47,184 bases of DNA, from positions 1 through 47,184 of the forward strand of contig CACWVU010000020.1 of the NCBI GenBank assembly GCA_902764415.1, written 5' to 3'. Position numbers and translations under genes: made by a program. Below the pieces are notes generated by a model. The model was given only the letters and a program-made list of their open reading frames with translations, made no database searches and was not told where the DNA came from. Each line of letters starts with the position of its first letter. Position 1 is the first letter of the stretch. Below are positions 24,601 through 32,451 of this stretch, in pieces. Source of the stretch: an uncultured bacterium. Lineage in GTDB: Bacteria > Verrucomicrobiota > Kiritimatiellia > RFP12 > UBA1067.

Positions 24601-26733
24601 CTACAGCTGCGGGACCGGCTTGCCGTTCATGCGCACGTTGCGCAGCTCGATCTCGCCAGGCTTCGTGCCCGGCTGGAACCATATGCCCGCCTTCGGAATC
24701 GGCACGCCGCCCTCAACCAGGATGTCGATGTCCTCGAGGAGGCACCGGCGGAAGCTGCCGAACGGCTCGTCGGGCGAGACGTCCTTGTTCTTGTACATCG
24801 ACCCCGGCGCGTACATCTTGGCGTTGAGCGCGGCGAACCAGCAGTCGACGGCCGGCCGCTTCCCGGCCTTGGAGTAGACGTCGTCGCGCCCACGCTGGTA
24901 CTCGGGTTCGCTCCTGGACGCGTCGTACTCGATGCGGATGTTCCTGAACGTCACGTCGTCGACCGCGCACGGCCCGCCGAGGTGCACGCTCAGCGCGGCC
25001 ATCGAGTTGTGGATGAGGTCGCAGTCCTCGAAGACTATGTTGCGCCACGCGCTCGCCCAGGTCTCGAGCCCGTTCTCGAGCGTCCGCCCCCAGCCGCACC
25101 AGCACACGCACCGCTCCACCTTCACGTTCTCCACCGGCCGCGCGCTGTCGGGCAGGATTCCCTTCAGCACCACCGAGTCGTCGAACGAGTGGATGTAGCT
25201 GTCGGCGAGGCGCACGTTGCGCGTGTTGCAGAAGTCGATGCCGTCCGTGTTGTACCGCCACGCGCCGGTGATCTTCAGGTGCGAGACATCCACGTCCTCG
25301 CAGCCGAACGTCGCCACGCACCACTCGCACGAGTCCACGACCACCGGTCCCTCGACGACTATCCGCTTCGAGCGGCGCGCGCGGATAGGGGTGAGCTGCC
25401 GCATCATCATGTCCTCCGCCCCAGCCTTGTCGTCCGGATTGCGGTTGTAGTAGGCGGTCACACGCCGGCAGGTCGTGCCGCAGATGATCCCGTAGCCGCG
25501 GATCTGGACGTCCTCGACGCCATCCATCGCGAAGCCGCCGTACACCACCGCGTCCTTGTCGATGTAGACGCGGTCGTGGCTCTTGAGATTGACGCCGCGC
25601 GTCAGGTGGACGCCCGGCCCGAAGGTCACCGTCGCCGTCCGGCGGTACTCGGCGAAGTCGTTCTCGGGCTCGACAAAGATCTCGAGCGGACGGTGGTAGT
25701 CGTCGAGCTCGAGCACGTAGTGGCCGCACTTCGGCAGCGTGAACTCCACCGCGCCGTCCTTCACGGCCGGCTTCACGCCGGCGGAAAGCGGGCGCACCAC
25801 CGCCTTTTTGAAGGCGCGGTCGCACTTCACCCGCCAGGACGTCGCGCCCCTCGCCTCGACCGCGGCGAAACCGGCGCGCTCGGTCTGGTCGGCTGGTCGC
25901 TGGAAGCCGGTGAAGAGCCGGTTGTACTCCATCGCCGAGACCTCAATCGCGTGAACCTTCACCGGCCGGCCGTCCATCCACGCCTCGTAGCCAGACTTCT
26001 CCGGGAACAGCCCCTCGACGATGCGCGCGGCGATCTCCGCCATGCCGCGGTCGCCAGGATGCGCCCTGACGCCGGGATGGGAGAAGCCGGCGTCGCTCGC
26101 GTCCATCCCCGGCTGCGTGTAGACGTCGGTCTTCACGAACGGGATCGCATAGTCGCTCGCGGCGTACGCCATCGCCCAGTCCTTGGCCGCGTCCGGCCAG
26201 AAGCTGCCGCGCACGACGGCGAGCGGCTTGGCGTTCCGTCCATCGAGGAACGTGCCGAGGAGCCGCTTGAACGCGTCGCGCCACGCGAGACGGTCCGACT
26301 CGTTCTTCAGCGACCTCACGTTCTCGCCGAGCGCGACGACGAGCACATCGGGGTCCTCTTTGGCAAGCTCCTCGGTCTTCGACCAGTCCCAGCTGCTGAA
26401 GTCGCGCTCGAAGTTGGCGTAGTTGCGCACCACGAGGTCGGCCCGGCGGCCGAGGCGCCGCTCGACCTCGCGCGTGACGAGGTGGACGAAGTCCTTATCC
26501 GCCGCGCTCGCGGCCATGCCCCAGTTGTTGGTCCAGCCGATCGCCGCGTTCGGTCCGTGCAGCGTGATGGAGTTGCCGATGAACAGCACCTTCACTCCGC
26601 CGGCGGCCTTCCGGTCCGCGGCGTAAGCCGCCGAGTTCATCTCCGTCGAGTGGTGGCGCTCGGCGTCGGACATCTCGCCGAACGCAGTCGCCGCCAGCAA
26701 CGCGGCGGCCGCCGTCTTGACATAAGCATTCAT
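24601..26733 (-). CDS. Exported SGNH hydrolase fused to a polygalacturonase-like (GH28-type) beta-helix
   Basis: A 710-aa protein with a signal peptide (residues 1-19). Residues 45-240 form an SGNH/GDSL hydrolase: block I VLFIGNSIT with Ser55, a GEN motif (VVALGEN), and block V AHPGDRGM supplying the Asp/His region. The rest is a right-handed beta-helix of the polygalacturonase type with NTDGIDF (about residue 495) and SFDDSVVLKG supplying candidate catalytic Asp residues; the GHG and RIK motifs of true GH28 are not visible. An esterase plus pectin-type hydrolase would suit esterified pectin or rhamnogalacturonan. The substrate is inferred. Confidence 0.82.
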   Translation of the reverse strand: MNAYVKTAAAALLAATAFGEMSDAERHHSTEMNSAAYAADRKAAGGVKVLFIGNSITLHGPNAAIGWTNNWGMAASAADKDFVHLVTREVERRLGRRADLVVRNYANFERDFSSWDWSKTEELAKEDPDVLVVALGENVRSLKNESDRLAWRDAFKRLLGTFLDGRNAKPLAVVRGSFWPDAAKDWAMAYAASDYAIPFVKTDVYTQPGMDASDAGFSHPGVRAHPGDRGMAEIAARIVEGLFPEKSGYEAWMDGRPVKVHAIEVSAMEYNRLFTGFQRPADQTERAGFAAVEARGATSWRVKCDRAFKKAVVRPLSAGVKPAVKDGAVEFTLPKCGHYVLELDDYHRPLEIFVEPENDFAEYRRTATVTFGPGVHLTRGVNLKSHDRVYIDKDAVVYGGFAMDGVEDVQIRGYGIICGTTCRRVTAYYNRNPDDKAGAEDMMMRQLTPIRARRSKRIVVEGPVVVDSCEWCVATFGCEDVDVSHLKITGAWRYNTDGIDFCNTRNVRLADSYIHSFDDSVVLKGILPDSARPVENVKVERCVCWCGWGRTLENGLETWASAWRNIVFEDCDLIHNSMAALSVHLGGPCAVDDVTFRNIRIEYDASRSEPEYQRGRDDVYSKAGKRPAVDCWFAALNAKMYAPGSMYKNKDVSPDEPFGSFRRCLLEDIDILVEGGVPIPKAGIWFQPGTKPGEIELRNVRMNGKPVPQL

Positions 26734-26742
26734 TATGCCCGT

Positions 26743-26772
26743 AGTATACCAAACGCGTCGCCGGACAGTCAA
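26743..26772 (-). promoter_or_regulatory. Promoter of the SGNH/GH28 fusion gene
   Basis: TTGACT (26767-26772), 18-base spacer ending TTTGG, and TATACT (26743-26748). Nine bases separate the -10 from the ATG, so the leader is very short and no Shine-Dalgarno sequence is present. Confidence 0.65.
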
Positions 26773-26782
26773 CGGGCGCTGC

Positions 26783-26943
26783 CGTTGGAAGTGTTTCAGT
26801 GTCCAGCAACCAGCAGCGCAGCGGCCAGTGAATATGGATTGTCCTTAATCCACTGAACACTGGCTGCTGGTTGCTGGCTGTTGGCTGCTGGTTACTGATT
26901 ACTGTCTGTTGGCTGCTGAAGAACTTCCAACGCTGCGCGTTGG
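26783..26943. repeat. Degenerate heptamer element with terminal inverted repeats (family A, copy 2)
   Basis: About 160 bp bounded by inverted 17-mers, CGTTGGAAGTGTTTCAG (26783-26799) and CTGAAGAACTTCCAACG (ending at 26932), matching at 15 of 17 positions. The right end continues into a perfect hairpin CCAACGC-TGC-GCGTTGG. Inside are imperfect 7-bp units (CAGCAGC, CAACAGC, CAGCAAC, CAGTAAC on the minus strand) arranged as a large palindrome. The element overlaps the EamA gene and supplies its last 15 or so codons. Confidence 0.7.
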
Positions 26944-27825
26944 CAATGGTGCAACTGAGGCGACGACCACGGCAGCGAAGACGAGCGCGCAGCCGGCCAG
27001 CTGGAGCAGGCTCATCTGGTCGCCGAACCAAAGCCAGCCAAAGACCGCGCCGAAGACGCTCTCGGTGGCCATGACGAGCGAGGCGAGCGCGGGCGGGGTG
27101 CGCTTCTGTCCAAGGTTCTGGCAGGTGTAGGCGATGCCGCTCGAGAAGACGGCGATGAAGAGGACAGGCAGGGCCGAGCGGACGAGCGCCTCGGCGGAGA
27201 ATATCGCGCTCTCCGACCCCAGGAGCAGGACGAACGGAAGCGAAAGCGCCGCGCCGGAGAACTGCTGGATGCAGGAGAACACGAGGACGTCGCAGCCGGG
27301 CGCGAAGCGGTCCACCACGAGGATCTGCACGGAGAAGAGAACGGCGCAGAGGAGCGTCCAGAGCTCGCCGCGGCCGATGGAGCCGTCCGCGCCGTCCGGC
27401 AGGCAGATGAGGTAGGAGCCGGCGAGCGCCACCACCACCGCCGCCCAGACGAGCGGGTGGGCGCGGCGACCGACAGCGAGGCCGATGACCGGCACGAACA
27501 GCACGTAGTTGGAGGTGAGGAAGGCGGAGATCCCGGGCGTGGTGTACATGATGCCGACCTGCTGCGAGAGCGAGGCGGCGAAAAGCGCCGCGCCGCAGAC
27601 CGCCCCGCCGACGATCGTGCGGCGCGTCCACGCCGGCGCGGCGGCGCGCGCCCGGGGCGAGATGAGCCGCCGCGCCCACCAGCAGCCGGCCAGGAACACG
27701 CCGGCCTCGAGGTTGCGCAGGAAGGTTATCGAGAACGGGCCGAGGCTCTCCGCCCCGACTTTCTGGGCAACAAACGCGGCGCCCCAGAGGAGCGCCGCGG
27801 TGAGCAATAACGCTATGCCTGCCAA
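26899..27825 (-). CDS. EamA/DMT-family transporter
   Basis: A 308-aa protein with ten predicted transmembrane helices and two internally similar halves (ALLWGAAFVAQKVG; IAYTCQNLGQKRTPPALASLVMATESVFGAVFGWLWFGDQ), as in drug/metabolite exporters. The substrate cannot be read from the sequence. The most likely start is TTG at 27825, because no in-frame ATG or GTG occurs upstream before rplI. The C-terminal tail (PTRSVGSSSAANRQ) is encoded by an intergenic repeat element and is probably a recent replacement of the original end. Confidence 0.85.
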   Translation of the reverse strand: MAGIALLLTAALLWGAAFVAQKVGAESLGPFSITFLRNLEAGVFLAGCWWARRLISPRARAAAPAWTRRTIVGGAVCGAALFAASLSQQVGIMYTTPGISAFLTSNYVLFVPVIGLAVGRRAHPLVWAAVVVALAGSYLICLPDGADGSIGRGELWTLLCAVLFSVQILVVDRFAPGCDVLVFSCIQQFSGAALSLPFVLLLGSESAIFSAEALVRSALPVLFIAVFSSGIAYTCQNLGQKRTPPALASLVMATESVFGAVFGWLWFGDQMSLLQLAGCALVFAAVVVASVAPLPTRSVGSSSAANRQ

Positions 27826-27835
27826 GGCTGCGCCA

Positions 27836-28303
27836 TTAGGCCTGGGCGGCCCCCTCGTCCAGGATCGTGATCTTGAAGCGGACGTTCACGCCGTGGCCGA
27901 GGTCGATCGTGGGCTCGTACTCGCCGATTTCCTTGAGCGAGTCCTCGAGCTCGATCTGCGAGCGCTCGAGCTTGATGCCGCGGTTGGCCTCGATCGCCGC
28001 GAGGATGTCGGAGATGCCGACCGAGCCGTAGAGGCGCTTGCCGTCCACGGTGTTCGCCGAGACGGTGATCTCGAGCTTGTCGAGCTTCTTCGCGACCTCG
28101 AGCGCGGCCTTCTTCTCCTCGGCGGCGCGGGCGGCGCGCTCGGCCTCGAGCTTCTTCAGGCGGCGCTTGGCGGCCTCGGTTGCGACCGCCGCGAGCCCCT
28201 TCGGGAAGAGGAAGTTGCGGGCGTAGCCGGCGGCGACCTTGACGACCTGGCCGGACTTGCCGAGCTTCTTCACGTCGTCCATGAGCATGACTTCGATCTG
28301 CAT
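27836..28303 (-). CDS. rplI: 50S ribosomal protein L9
   Basis: A 155-aa protein of the expected length. The N-terminal rRNA-binding domain shows MLMDDVKKLGKSGQVVKVAAGYARNFLFPKGLA, the family signature, followed by a charged connecting helix and a C-terminal domain (LYGSVGISDILAAIEANRGI). It is the last gene of the rplY-rpsF-ssb-rpsR-rplI cluster, 19 bases after rpsR. Confidence 0.97.
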   Translation of the reverse strand: MQIEVMLMDDVKKLGKSGQVVKVAAGYARNFLFPKGLAAVATEAAKRRLKKLEAERAARAAEEKKAALEVAKKLDKLEITVSANTVDGKRLYGSVGISDILAAIEANRGIKLERSQIELEDSLKEIGEYEPTIDLGHGVNVRFKITILDEGAAQA

Positions 28304-28322
28304 GGTGCGTCTCCCCTCCGGA

Positions 28323-28553
28323 TCAGGCCATGAGGCCCATGTTGCGGGCGCGCTTGACGCCCTGGCGGATCTGCCGCTGCTGCTGCGAGGTAACCCCGGT
28401 GATGCGAGCGGGCAGGATCTTGCCGTAGTCGGTGATGTAGTACTTCAGCGTCTCGACGTCGTTGACGTCGATCGAGTCGCCCTTGCCGAGCGGCGGACGC
28501 TTGCGCGCGGCGAACTCCTCGCCGGCCGAACTGCTGTTCTTCTTGAACGCCAT
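28323..28553 (-). CDS. rpsR: 30S ribosomal protein S18
   Basis: A 76-aa protein with the S18 core (DVETLKYYITDYGKILPARITGV followed by QQQRQIRQGVKRARNMGLM). The length is standard. It sits between ssb and rplI, the usual place, and pairs with S6 in the small-subunit platform. The lack of Cys motifs indicates the zinc-independent form. Confidence 0.97.
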   Translation of the reverse strand: MAFKKNSSSAGEEFAARKRPPLGKGDSIDVNDVETLKYYITDYGKILPARITGVTSQQQRQIRQGVKRARNMGLMA

Positions 28554-28590
28554 TGTCTTTTTCCTTCTCTGTTTAAGTTTTCAAGGTTGT

Positions 28591-28998
28591 TTAGAACGGT
28601 ATCTCGCCGCCATCGTCGTCCGACGCCGACTGCATCTGGTCCATCTGGCGCGGCGACTGCGAACGGTCGGGGCGCGGGAGGAACTTGATGGTCGTCGCGC
28701 GGATCTTGAGCTTCTGGTGCCTCACGCCCTCGCGCTCCCAGGTGTCCATCTGGAGCCGGCCCTCGACAAGCACGGGGCTGCCCTTGGCCAGATGCTGGCC
28801 GCACAGCTCCGCGAGCCTGTCCCAGGCGTCGACGTCGACGAACACGGGGAAGTCAAGCATCTGGCCGCTGCGGTCGCGCCGGCGCTCGTTGATCGCAACG
28901 CCGAGGCGGGCGACCTTCATGCCGCTCACCCCCGCGGCGCGGACGTCGGGGTCGCGCGTGAGGTTGCCCATGATGATGACTTTGTTGAACGAAGCCAT
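28591..28998 (-). CDS. ssb: Single-stranded DNA-binding protein
   Basis: A 135-aa OB-fold protein. The N-terminus MASFNKVIIMGNLTRDPDVR and VDVDAWDRLAELCGQHLAKGSPVLVEGRLQ are typical SSB motifs. The acidic C-terminal tip (DDDGGEIPF) is the partner-binding tail that recruits repair and replication enzymes. It lies between rpsF and rpsR as in many bacteria. Confidence 0.97.
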   Translation of the reverse strand: MASFNKVIIMGNLTRDPDVRAAGVSGMKVARLGVAINERRRDRSGQMLDFPVFVDVDAWDRLAELCGQHLAKGSPVLVEGRLQMDTWEREGVRHQKLKIRATTIKFLPRPDRSQSPRQMDQMQSASDDDGGEIPF

Positions 28999-29004
28999 GT
29001 CTCG

Positions 29005-29397
29005 CTACTCCTGGGCGGTCTTCTCCGCAATGGCCGCGGCCTGTGCCGCCTCGCGGCGGGCCTGGCGCTCTGCGCGGGCGGCGCGCTCGGCGGCGATCTT
29101 GGCCTCGCGGCGCTCGTCGACCGCGAGGAACTGCACGCGGAACACCTCCTCGACGAGGCGGTAGCGCGCGACGAGCTCCTTGAGCTTCTGCGGGTCGATC
29201 TCGAGCCGGACCTTGACATACACGCCGCTGTCGCGCTTCTTCATCGAACGCGCGAAGGTGCGCTTGCCGAGCGAGTCCTGCGCCACGACGACGCCGCCGA
29301 GGCGGGTGACCTCCGCAAGCGCCTTGGCGAGGTTGGCCTCGAGGACGTCGTCCTTGGCCACGCCGACGAAAATGTAGAGTGCGTCGTACTTCTTCAT
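29005..29397 (-). CDS. rpsF: 30S ribosomal protein S6
   Basis: A 130-aa protein with the S6 ferredoxin-like fold (YDALYIFVGVAKDD, LGKRTFARSMKKRDSGVYVKVRLEI) and a long C-terminal tail rich in Ala, Glu and Arg. The ATG at 29397 overlaps the rplY stop (TGATG); a GTG one codon earlier is also possible. The tail is longer than in E. coli apart from its glutamylated end. Confidence 0.96.
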   Translation of the reverse strand: MKKYDALYIFVGVAKDDVLEANLAKALAEVTRLGGVVVAQDSLGKRTFARSMKKRDSGVYVKVRLEIDPQKLKELVARYRLVEEVFRVQFLAVDERREAKIAAERAARAERQARREAAQAAAIAEKTAQE

Positions 29398-30080
29398 CAC
29401 TTCTTCTCCTCCTTCTTGTCGGCGGCAGCCTCTTCCTCCTTGCCCTTCTTGATGACCTCAGGCGCCGCAGCCTCGGCCGGAGCCGCCGCCGCACCGGCGG
29501 CCGGCGTCGCGCCGGGCACCGCGTCGGGAGCCTTCACCACCGCCACCGGCACTTCGCCGCGGGTGGTTACCGTGTACTTGTCGCCCAGGGCGAGGTCGCG
29601 CACAAAGAGTGTCTGGTCGAGGTCGAGCGCCGAGACGTCGACGTCGAACTTCTCGGGGATGTCGGCCGGCAGCACGTCGATGTCGACGGTGCGGAGAGTC
29701 TGCTCCAGCACGCCGCCGCCGATCTTGACGCCCTTCGCCTCGCCGACGAGGTAGATCGGGACCGTGATGCGGACCTTCTCGCTCAGCGACACCTCGCTGA
29801 AGTCCACGTGGATCGGCGTGCCCTTGAGCACGTCGTTCTGCATTTCGCGCAGCAGCGCCGACATCTCCTTGCCGCCCATGTCGAGGGAGACGAGGACCTG
29901 CTTGCCGGTACGGCCGCGCATAGCCATCATGAAGTCGTGCTCCGGAAGCTTGATGAGCTCCGTGCCGCCCTTCTTCATCTTCATCACGCTGCCGGGAATC
30001 ATGCCCGTGCGGCGCAAACGCCGGACGGCGCCCGTACCCTGTTCGGTGCGCGGCTCCGCCTTGATCTTGATCTGGTTCAT
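29397..30080 (-). CDS. rplY: 50S ribosomal protein L25/CTC
   Basis: A 227-aa two-domain L25 of the CTC type. The N-terminal 5S rRNA-binding domain (KAEPRTEQGTGAVRRLRRTGMIPGSV) is followed by the TL5 C-terminal domain (HVDFSEVSLSEKVRITVPIYLVGEAKGVKIGGG...LRTVDIDVLPADIPE). The end is a low-complexity Ala/Glu/Lys tail. The start is backed by AGGCAGGA. It opens the cluster with rpsF; the pth gene often found between them is absent. Confidence 0.95.
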   Translation of the reverse strand: MNQIKIKAEPRTEQGTGAVRRLRRTGMIPGSVMKMKKGGTELIKLPEHDFMMAMRGRTGKQVLVSLDMGGKEMSALLREMQNDVLKGTPIHVDFSEVSLSEKVRITVPIYLVGEAKGVKIGGGVLEQTLRTVDIDVLPADIPEKFDVDVSALDLDQTLFVRDLALGDKYTVTTRGEVPVAVVKAPDAVPGATPAAGAAAAPAEAAAPEVIKKGKEEEAAADKKEEKK

Positions 30081-30152
30081 TCCTGCCTTTTCTGGTAATC
30101 TTCCGCAATACTCTCGCGCACGCGCGCTACACTCTTGCGGTAAAACGCGCGA

Positions 30153-30182
30153 AGTATACCAAAAAGGCGCGTTAGCCGTCAA
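30153..30182 (-). promoter_or_regulatory. Promoter of the rplY-rpsF-ssb-rpsR-rplI operon
   Basis: TTGACG (30177-30182), an 18-base spacer ending TTTGG, and TATACT (30153-30158). The stop codon of the upstream kinase (30179-30181) lies within the -35. The predicted leader is about 65 bases, long for this window. Confidence 0.7.
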
Positions 30183-31045
30183 GGGGCGGCGAGCTTGCCG
30201 AGCTCGGCGAGGACGGCGTTGAAGTCCTGCAGCCGCCGGGCGCGGTCCTTCACGCACATCCGCCGGATAAGCACCGCCACCTCCGCCGGGACGTCGGGGC
30301 AGACGTCGCGCGCGTCCGGAACCGGATCCTCGCTCATGATCTCGCGCAGCACCTGGGCGATGTTCCGCCCCGCGTACGGGCAGCGGCCGGTCACCATCTC
30401 GAAGAACACGATCCCGAGCGAGTAGATGTCGGCCCGCGCGTCGACGTCGGACGCGTCGACGACCTGCTCGGGCGAGATGTAGATGGGCGAGCCGAACGCG
30501 GCGCCGGCGAGCGTCACCAGCGAGTCCTCGAGATGCACCGCCTTCGCGATGCCGAGGTCGACAAGCTTGGCGGTGCCGTCCGGCTGGAGGATCACGTTCT
30601 CCGGCTTGATGTCGCGGTGCACCACGCCGAAGCCCCGCAGGGCCGCCATCGCGTCGGCGATTTGGGTAACGATCCGCACCGCGCGGTCGACGGCGATGCG
30701 GCCGGTGTGGCCGATGGCGACGCGCAGGTTGGAGCCGGGCACGTAGTCCATCACCATGTAGTTAAGCCGCATGTCGAGGTCGTAGCCGCAGTCATGCACC
30801 GTCACGAGGCTCGGGTGGCGCACCTTGGCGCCGATCTTCGCCTCGCGGTAGAGCCGCTTCACGCTCTCCGCATCGCCGGCCGACACCTCGGGATAGAGCA
30901 CCTTGAGCGCGAAGAGCGTGTCGAGCTCCTCGTGGCGCACCTGGTACACCTCGCCCACCGCGCCCTTGCCGATTATCCTTACCACCTGGTAGCCGCGGAA
31001 CACGTCGCCCGGCTGGAACATATCCTCCCTCGGCGCGCCGATCAT
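30179..31045 (-). CDS. Serine/threonine protein kinase, soluble (second kinase of the operon)
   Basis: A 288-aa Hanks-type kinase domain and little else. Motifs: Gly-rich loop IGKGAVGEVYQV, catalytic Lys48 (FALKVL), HRDIKPENVIL, the metal-binding DLG (in place of DFG), APE-like SPEQ and DIYSLGIVFFEM. There is no membrane helix, PASTA or sensor domain. An internal ATG (MFQPGD) at residue 9 is an alternative start. It overlaps the upstream kinase gene as ATGA. No PP2C phosphatase is present in the window. Confidence 0.9.
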   Translation of the reverse strand: MIGAPREDMFQPGDVFRGYQVVRIIGKGAVGEVYQVRHEELDTLFALKVLYPEVSAGDAESVKRLYREAKIGAKVRHPSLVTVHDCGYDLDMRLNYMVMDYVPGSNLRVAIGHTGRIAVDRAVRIVTQIADAMAALRGFGVVHRDIKPENVILQPDGTAKLVDLGIAKAVHLEDSLVTLAGAAFGSPIYISPEQVVDASDVDARADIYSLGIVFFEMVTGRCPYAGRNIAQVLREIMSEDPVPDARDVCPDVPAEVAVLIRRMCVKDRARRLQDFNAVLAELGKLAAP

Positions 31046-31893
31046 GCCGCCCCCCTCTCCGCCCAGTCGACAAGCGACAGCAGCGCCCGCGGCGACCGCA
31101 CCCGCTCCTCCGGGTCAGCCGCGCACATGAGCCGCACCAGGCCCGCAACCGCCTCGGACGCGTCGGGACGGAACTCCCGCACGTCCGGCACCGCGTCGCC
31201 GCCGATCCGGTCCGCCACCATGCGCACGACGTCGCCGCCAAACGGACGCCGCCCGGCGAGCATCTCGAAAAGTACCACCCCGAGCGAATAGATGTCGGCG
31301 CGCACGTCTACCGTCCGCGCGTCGAGCATCTGCTCCGGCGCCATGTACGCCAGGGTCCCTACCATCGCTCCGCCGACGGAACCGCCGGCCTCGGCCGGGA
31401 CGCCGGCGAAGCGCGCGATGCCGAGGTCGGAGAGCTTCGGCTCGCCGCCGTCGCCGATGAGGATGTTGCCCGGCTTGATGTCGCGGTGGACGATTCCACG
31501 GGACGAGACCACCTCTACAAGCGAGGCGAGCGCACGGACGATCCGAAGCGCCTCCGCTACCGGCAGCGCGCCCTCGCGCGCAATCCGCTCCGCCAGCGTG
31601 CCGCCGCTCACGTACTCCATCAGCATATAGCAAAGCTCCGTCTCCGGGTCCTCGCCGACGTCATAGACCCGCACCAGGTTGGGATGGCGGATCTCCATCG
31701 CCGTCGCCGCCTCGCGCACGAAGCGGATGCGGTGCTCATGGACCTGGGCCAGTTCCGGCGCGAGGATCTTCGCCGCCGCATTGAGTCCGCTCCGGCCCGA
31801 CTCCAGCAGCCAAACCTCGCCGGACGCCCCCGCGCCCAGCTTCCGCACCACCCGGTAGTCGCCGAAGGACGATCCTGGAATAAAAGTGCTCAA
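31042..31893 (-). CDS. Serine/threonine protein kinase, soluble (first kinase of the operon)
   Basis: A 283-aa Hanks-type kinase, paralogous to the downstream gene. Motifs: LGAGASGEVWLL, a Lys in NAAAKIL, HRDIKPGNILI, SDLGIARF (DLG), MAPEQM and DIYSLGVVLFEMLAGRRPFGG. The C-terminal EEVR-type region ends the kinase lobe with no further domain. Both kinases and the upstream regulator overlap by 4 bases, so they should be made in a fixed ratio. The substrates are unknown. Confidence 0.9.
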   Translation of the reverse strand: MSTFIPGSSFGDYRVVRKLGAGASGEVWLLESGRSGLNAAAKILAPELAQVHEHRIRFVREAATAMEIRHPNLVRVYDVGEDPETELCYMLMEYVSGGTLAERIAREGALPVAEALRIVRALASLVEVVSSRGIVHRDIKPGNILIGDGGEPKLSDLGIARFAGVPAEAGGSVGGAMVGTLAYMAPEQMLDARTVDVRADIYSLGVVLFEMLAGRRPFGGDVVRMVADRIGGDAVPDVREFRPDASEAVAGLVRLMCAADPEERVRSPRALLSLVDWAERGAA

Positions 31894-32276
31894 CGCGGCC
31901 TCCCGTTGCGGATCAGCGGCAGGAGGACGTTGCCGGAGAAGTGCGCAATCGCGTCCTCGTAGCCAATTCCCTTCGGCAGCACCTTCCTGAGCTTCTCCAG
32001 CATGTCGGCGATGTGCTCGGCGTAGATCTGCGCCCGGATCTCCGGCTGTGCCTCGATGTCGTCGTAGAACAGCGTCACATTGAGCCCCAACGCCTTCGCG
32101 TACGCGGCGACGTCGCCGTATACGAGATTCGCGTCCGCAGAGCTCTCAAGTCGGCAGACCTTCGACTGCGATACGCCCATGCGCTGGGCGACCTGCTTCT
32201 GCGAAAGCCCCAGCCGCTCGCGCTCGAACACGAGCGATCGCGCCGTCCTCCTCAATTCGTCTGGTATGTCGTTCAT
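31890..32276 (-). CDS. XRE-family helix-turn-helix regulator
   Basis: A 128-aa protein. Residues 10-75 form a Cro/CI-type HTH (ERERLGLSQKQVAQRMGVSQSKVCRLE, DVAAYAKALGLNVTLFYDD), followed by a helical tail of about 55 residues (IYAEHIADMLEKLRKVLPKG) that may dimerise or bind partners. It is the first gene of an overlapping trio with two Ser/Thr kinases, an arrangement I do not recognise. The ATG lies 7 bases after a TATATT -10. Confidence 0.88.
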   Translation of the reverse strand: MNDIPDELRRTARSLVFERERLGLSQKQVAQRMGVSQSKVCRLESSADANLVYGDVAAYAKALGLNVTLFYDDIEAQPEIRAQIYAEHIADMLEKLRKVLPKGIGYEDAIAHFSGNVLLPLIRNGRPR

Positions 32277-32283
32277 GATGCAT

Positions 32284-32312
32284 AATATACCATATTTATG
32301 CGGATATTGCAA
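32284..32312 (-). promoter_or_regulatory. Promoter of the XRE-kinase operon
   Basis: TTGCAA (32307-32312), a 17-base spacer ending TATGG and TATATT (32284-32289). Seven bases separate the -10 from the ATG, which predicts a leaderless mRNA. Confidence 0.55.
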
Positions 32313-32349
32313 TAGCGGACCAGGAAATATTCATATTCTGCATAATTTT

Positions 32350-32395
32350 GGGGACAGTCCCCTCAATTTCCAGGGGACAGTCCCCTCAATTTCCA
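32350..32395. repeat. Two 23-bp direct repeats each with GGGGACAGTCCCC palindrome
   Basis: The palindrome GGGGACAGTCCCC occurs at 32350-32362 and 32373-32385, each followed by TCAATTTCCA, giving a 23-bp period. Palindromes of this kind resemble REP sequences mobilised by RAYT transposases; no such transposase is in the window. Confidence 0.7.
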
Positions 32396-32405
32396 CTCGC
32401 GCAAA

Positions 32406-32451
32406 CCTAATTTGGAGTTGCCCGCACGGAACGAGCCGACACTCCATTAGG
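32406..32451 (-). terminator. Inverted repeat at the end of the beta-helix gene
   Basis: CCTAATTTGGAGT (32406-32418) and ACTCCATTAGG (32441-32451) are inverted copies differing by a 2-base gap, with 22 bases between. The stop codon of the beta-helix gene lies in one arm. It may be a terminator or the end of a mobile repeat; no T-run is present. Confidence 0.4.

Noticed and set aside
30081..30150. Structured leader or riboswitch before rplY
   Set aside because: The leader has GC-rich short inverted patches but no recognisable ribosomal-protein leader motif or riboswitch core.
32350..32395. CRISPR-like array
   Set aside because: Only two units with a 10-base gap and palindromic core; there are no spacers of CRISPR length and no cas genes.
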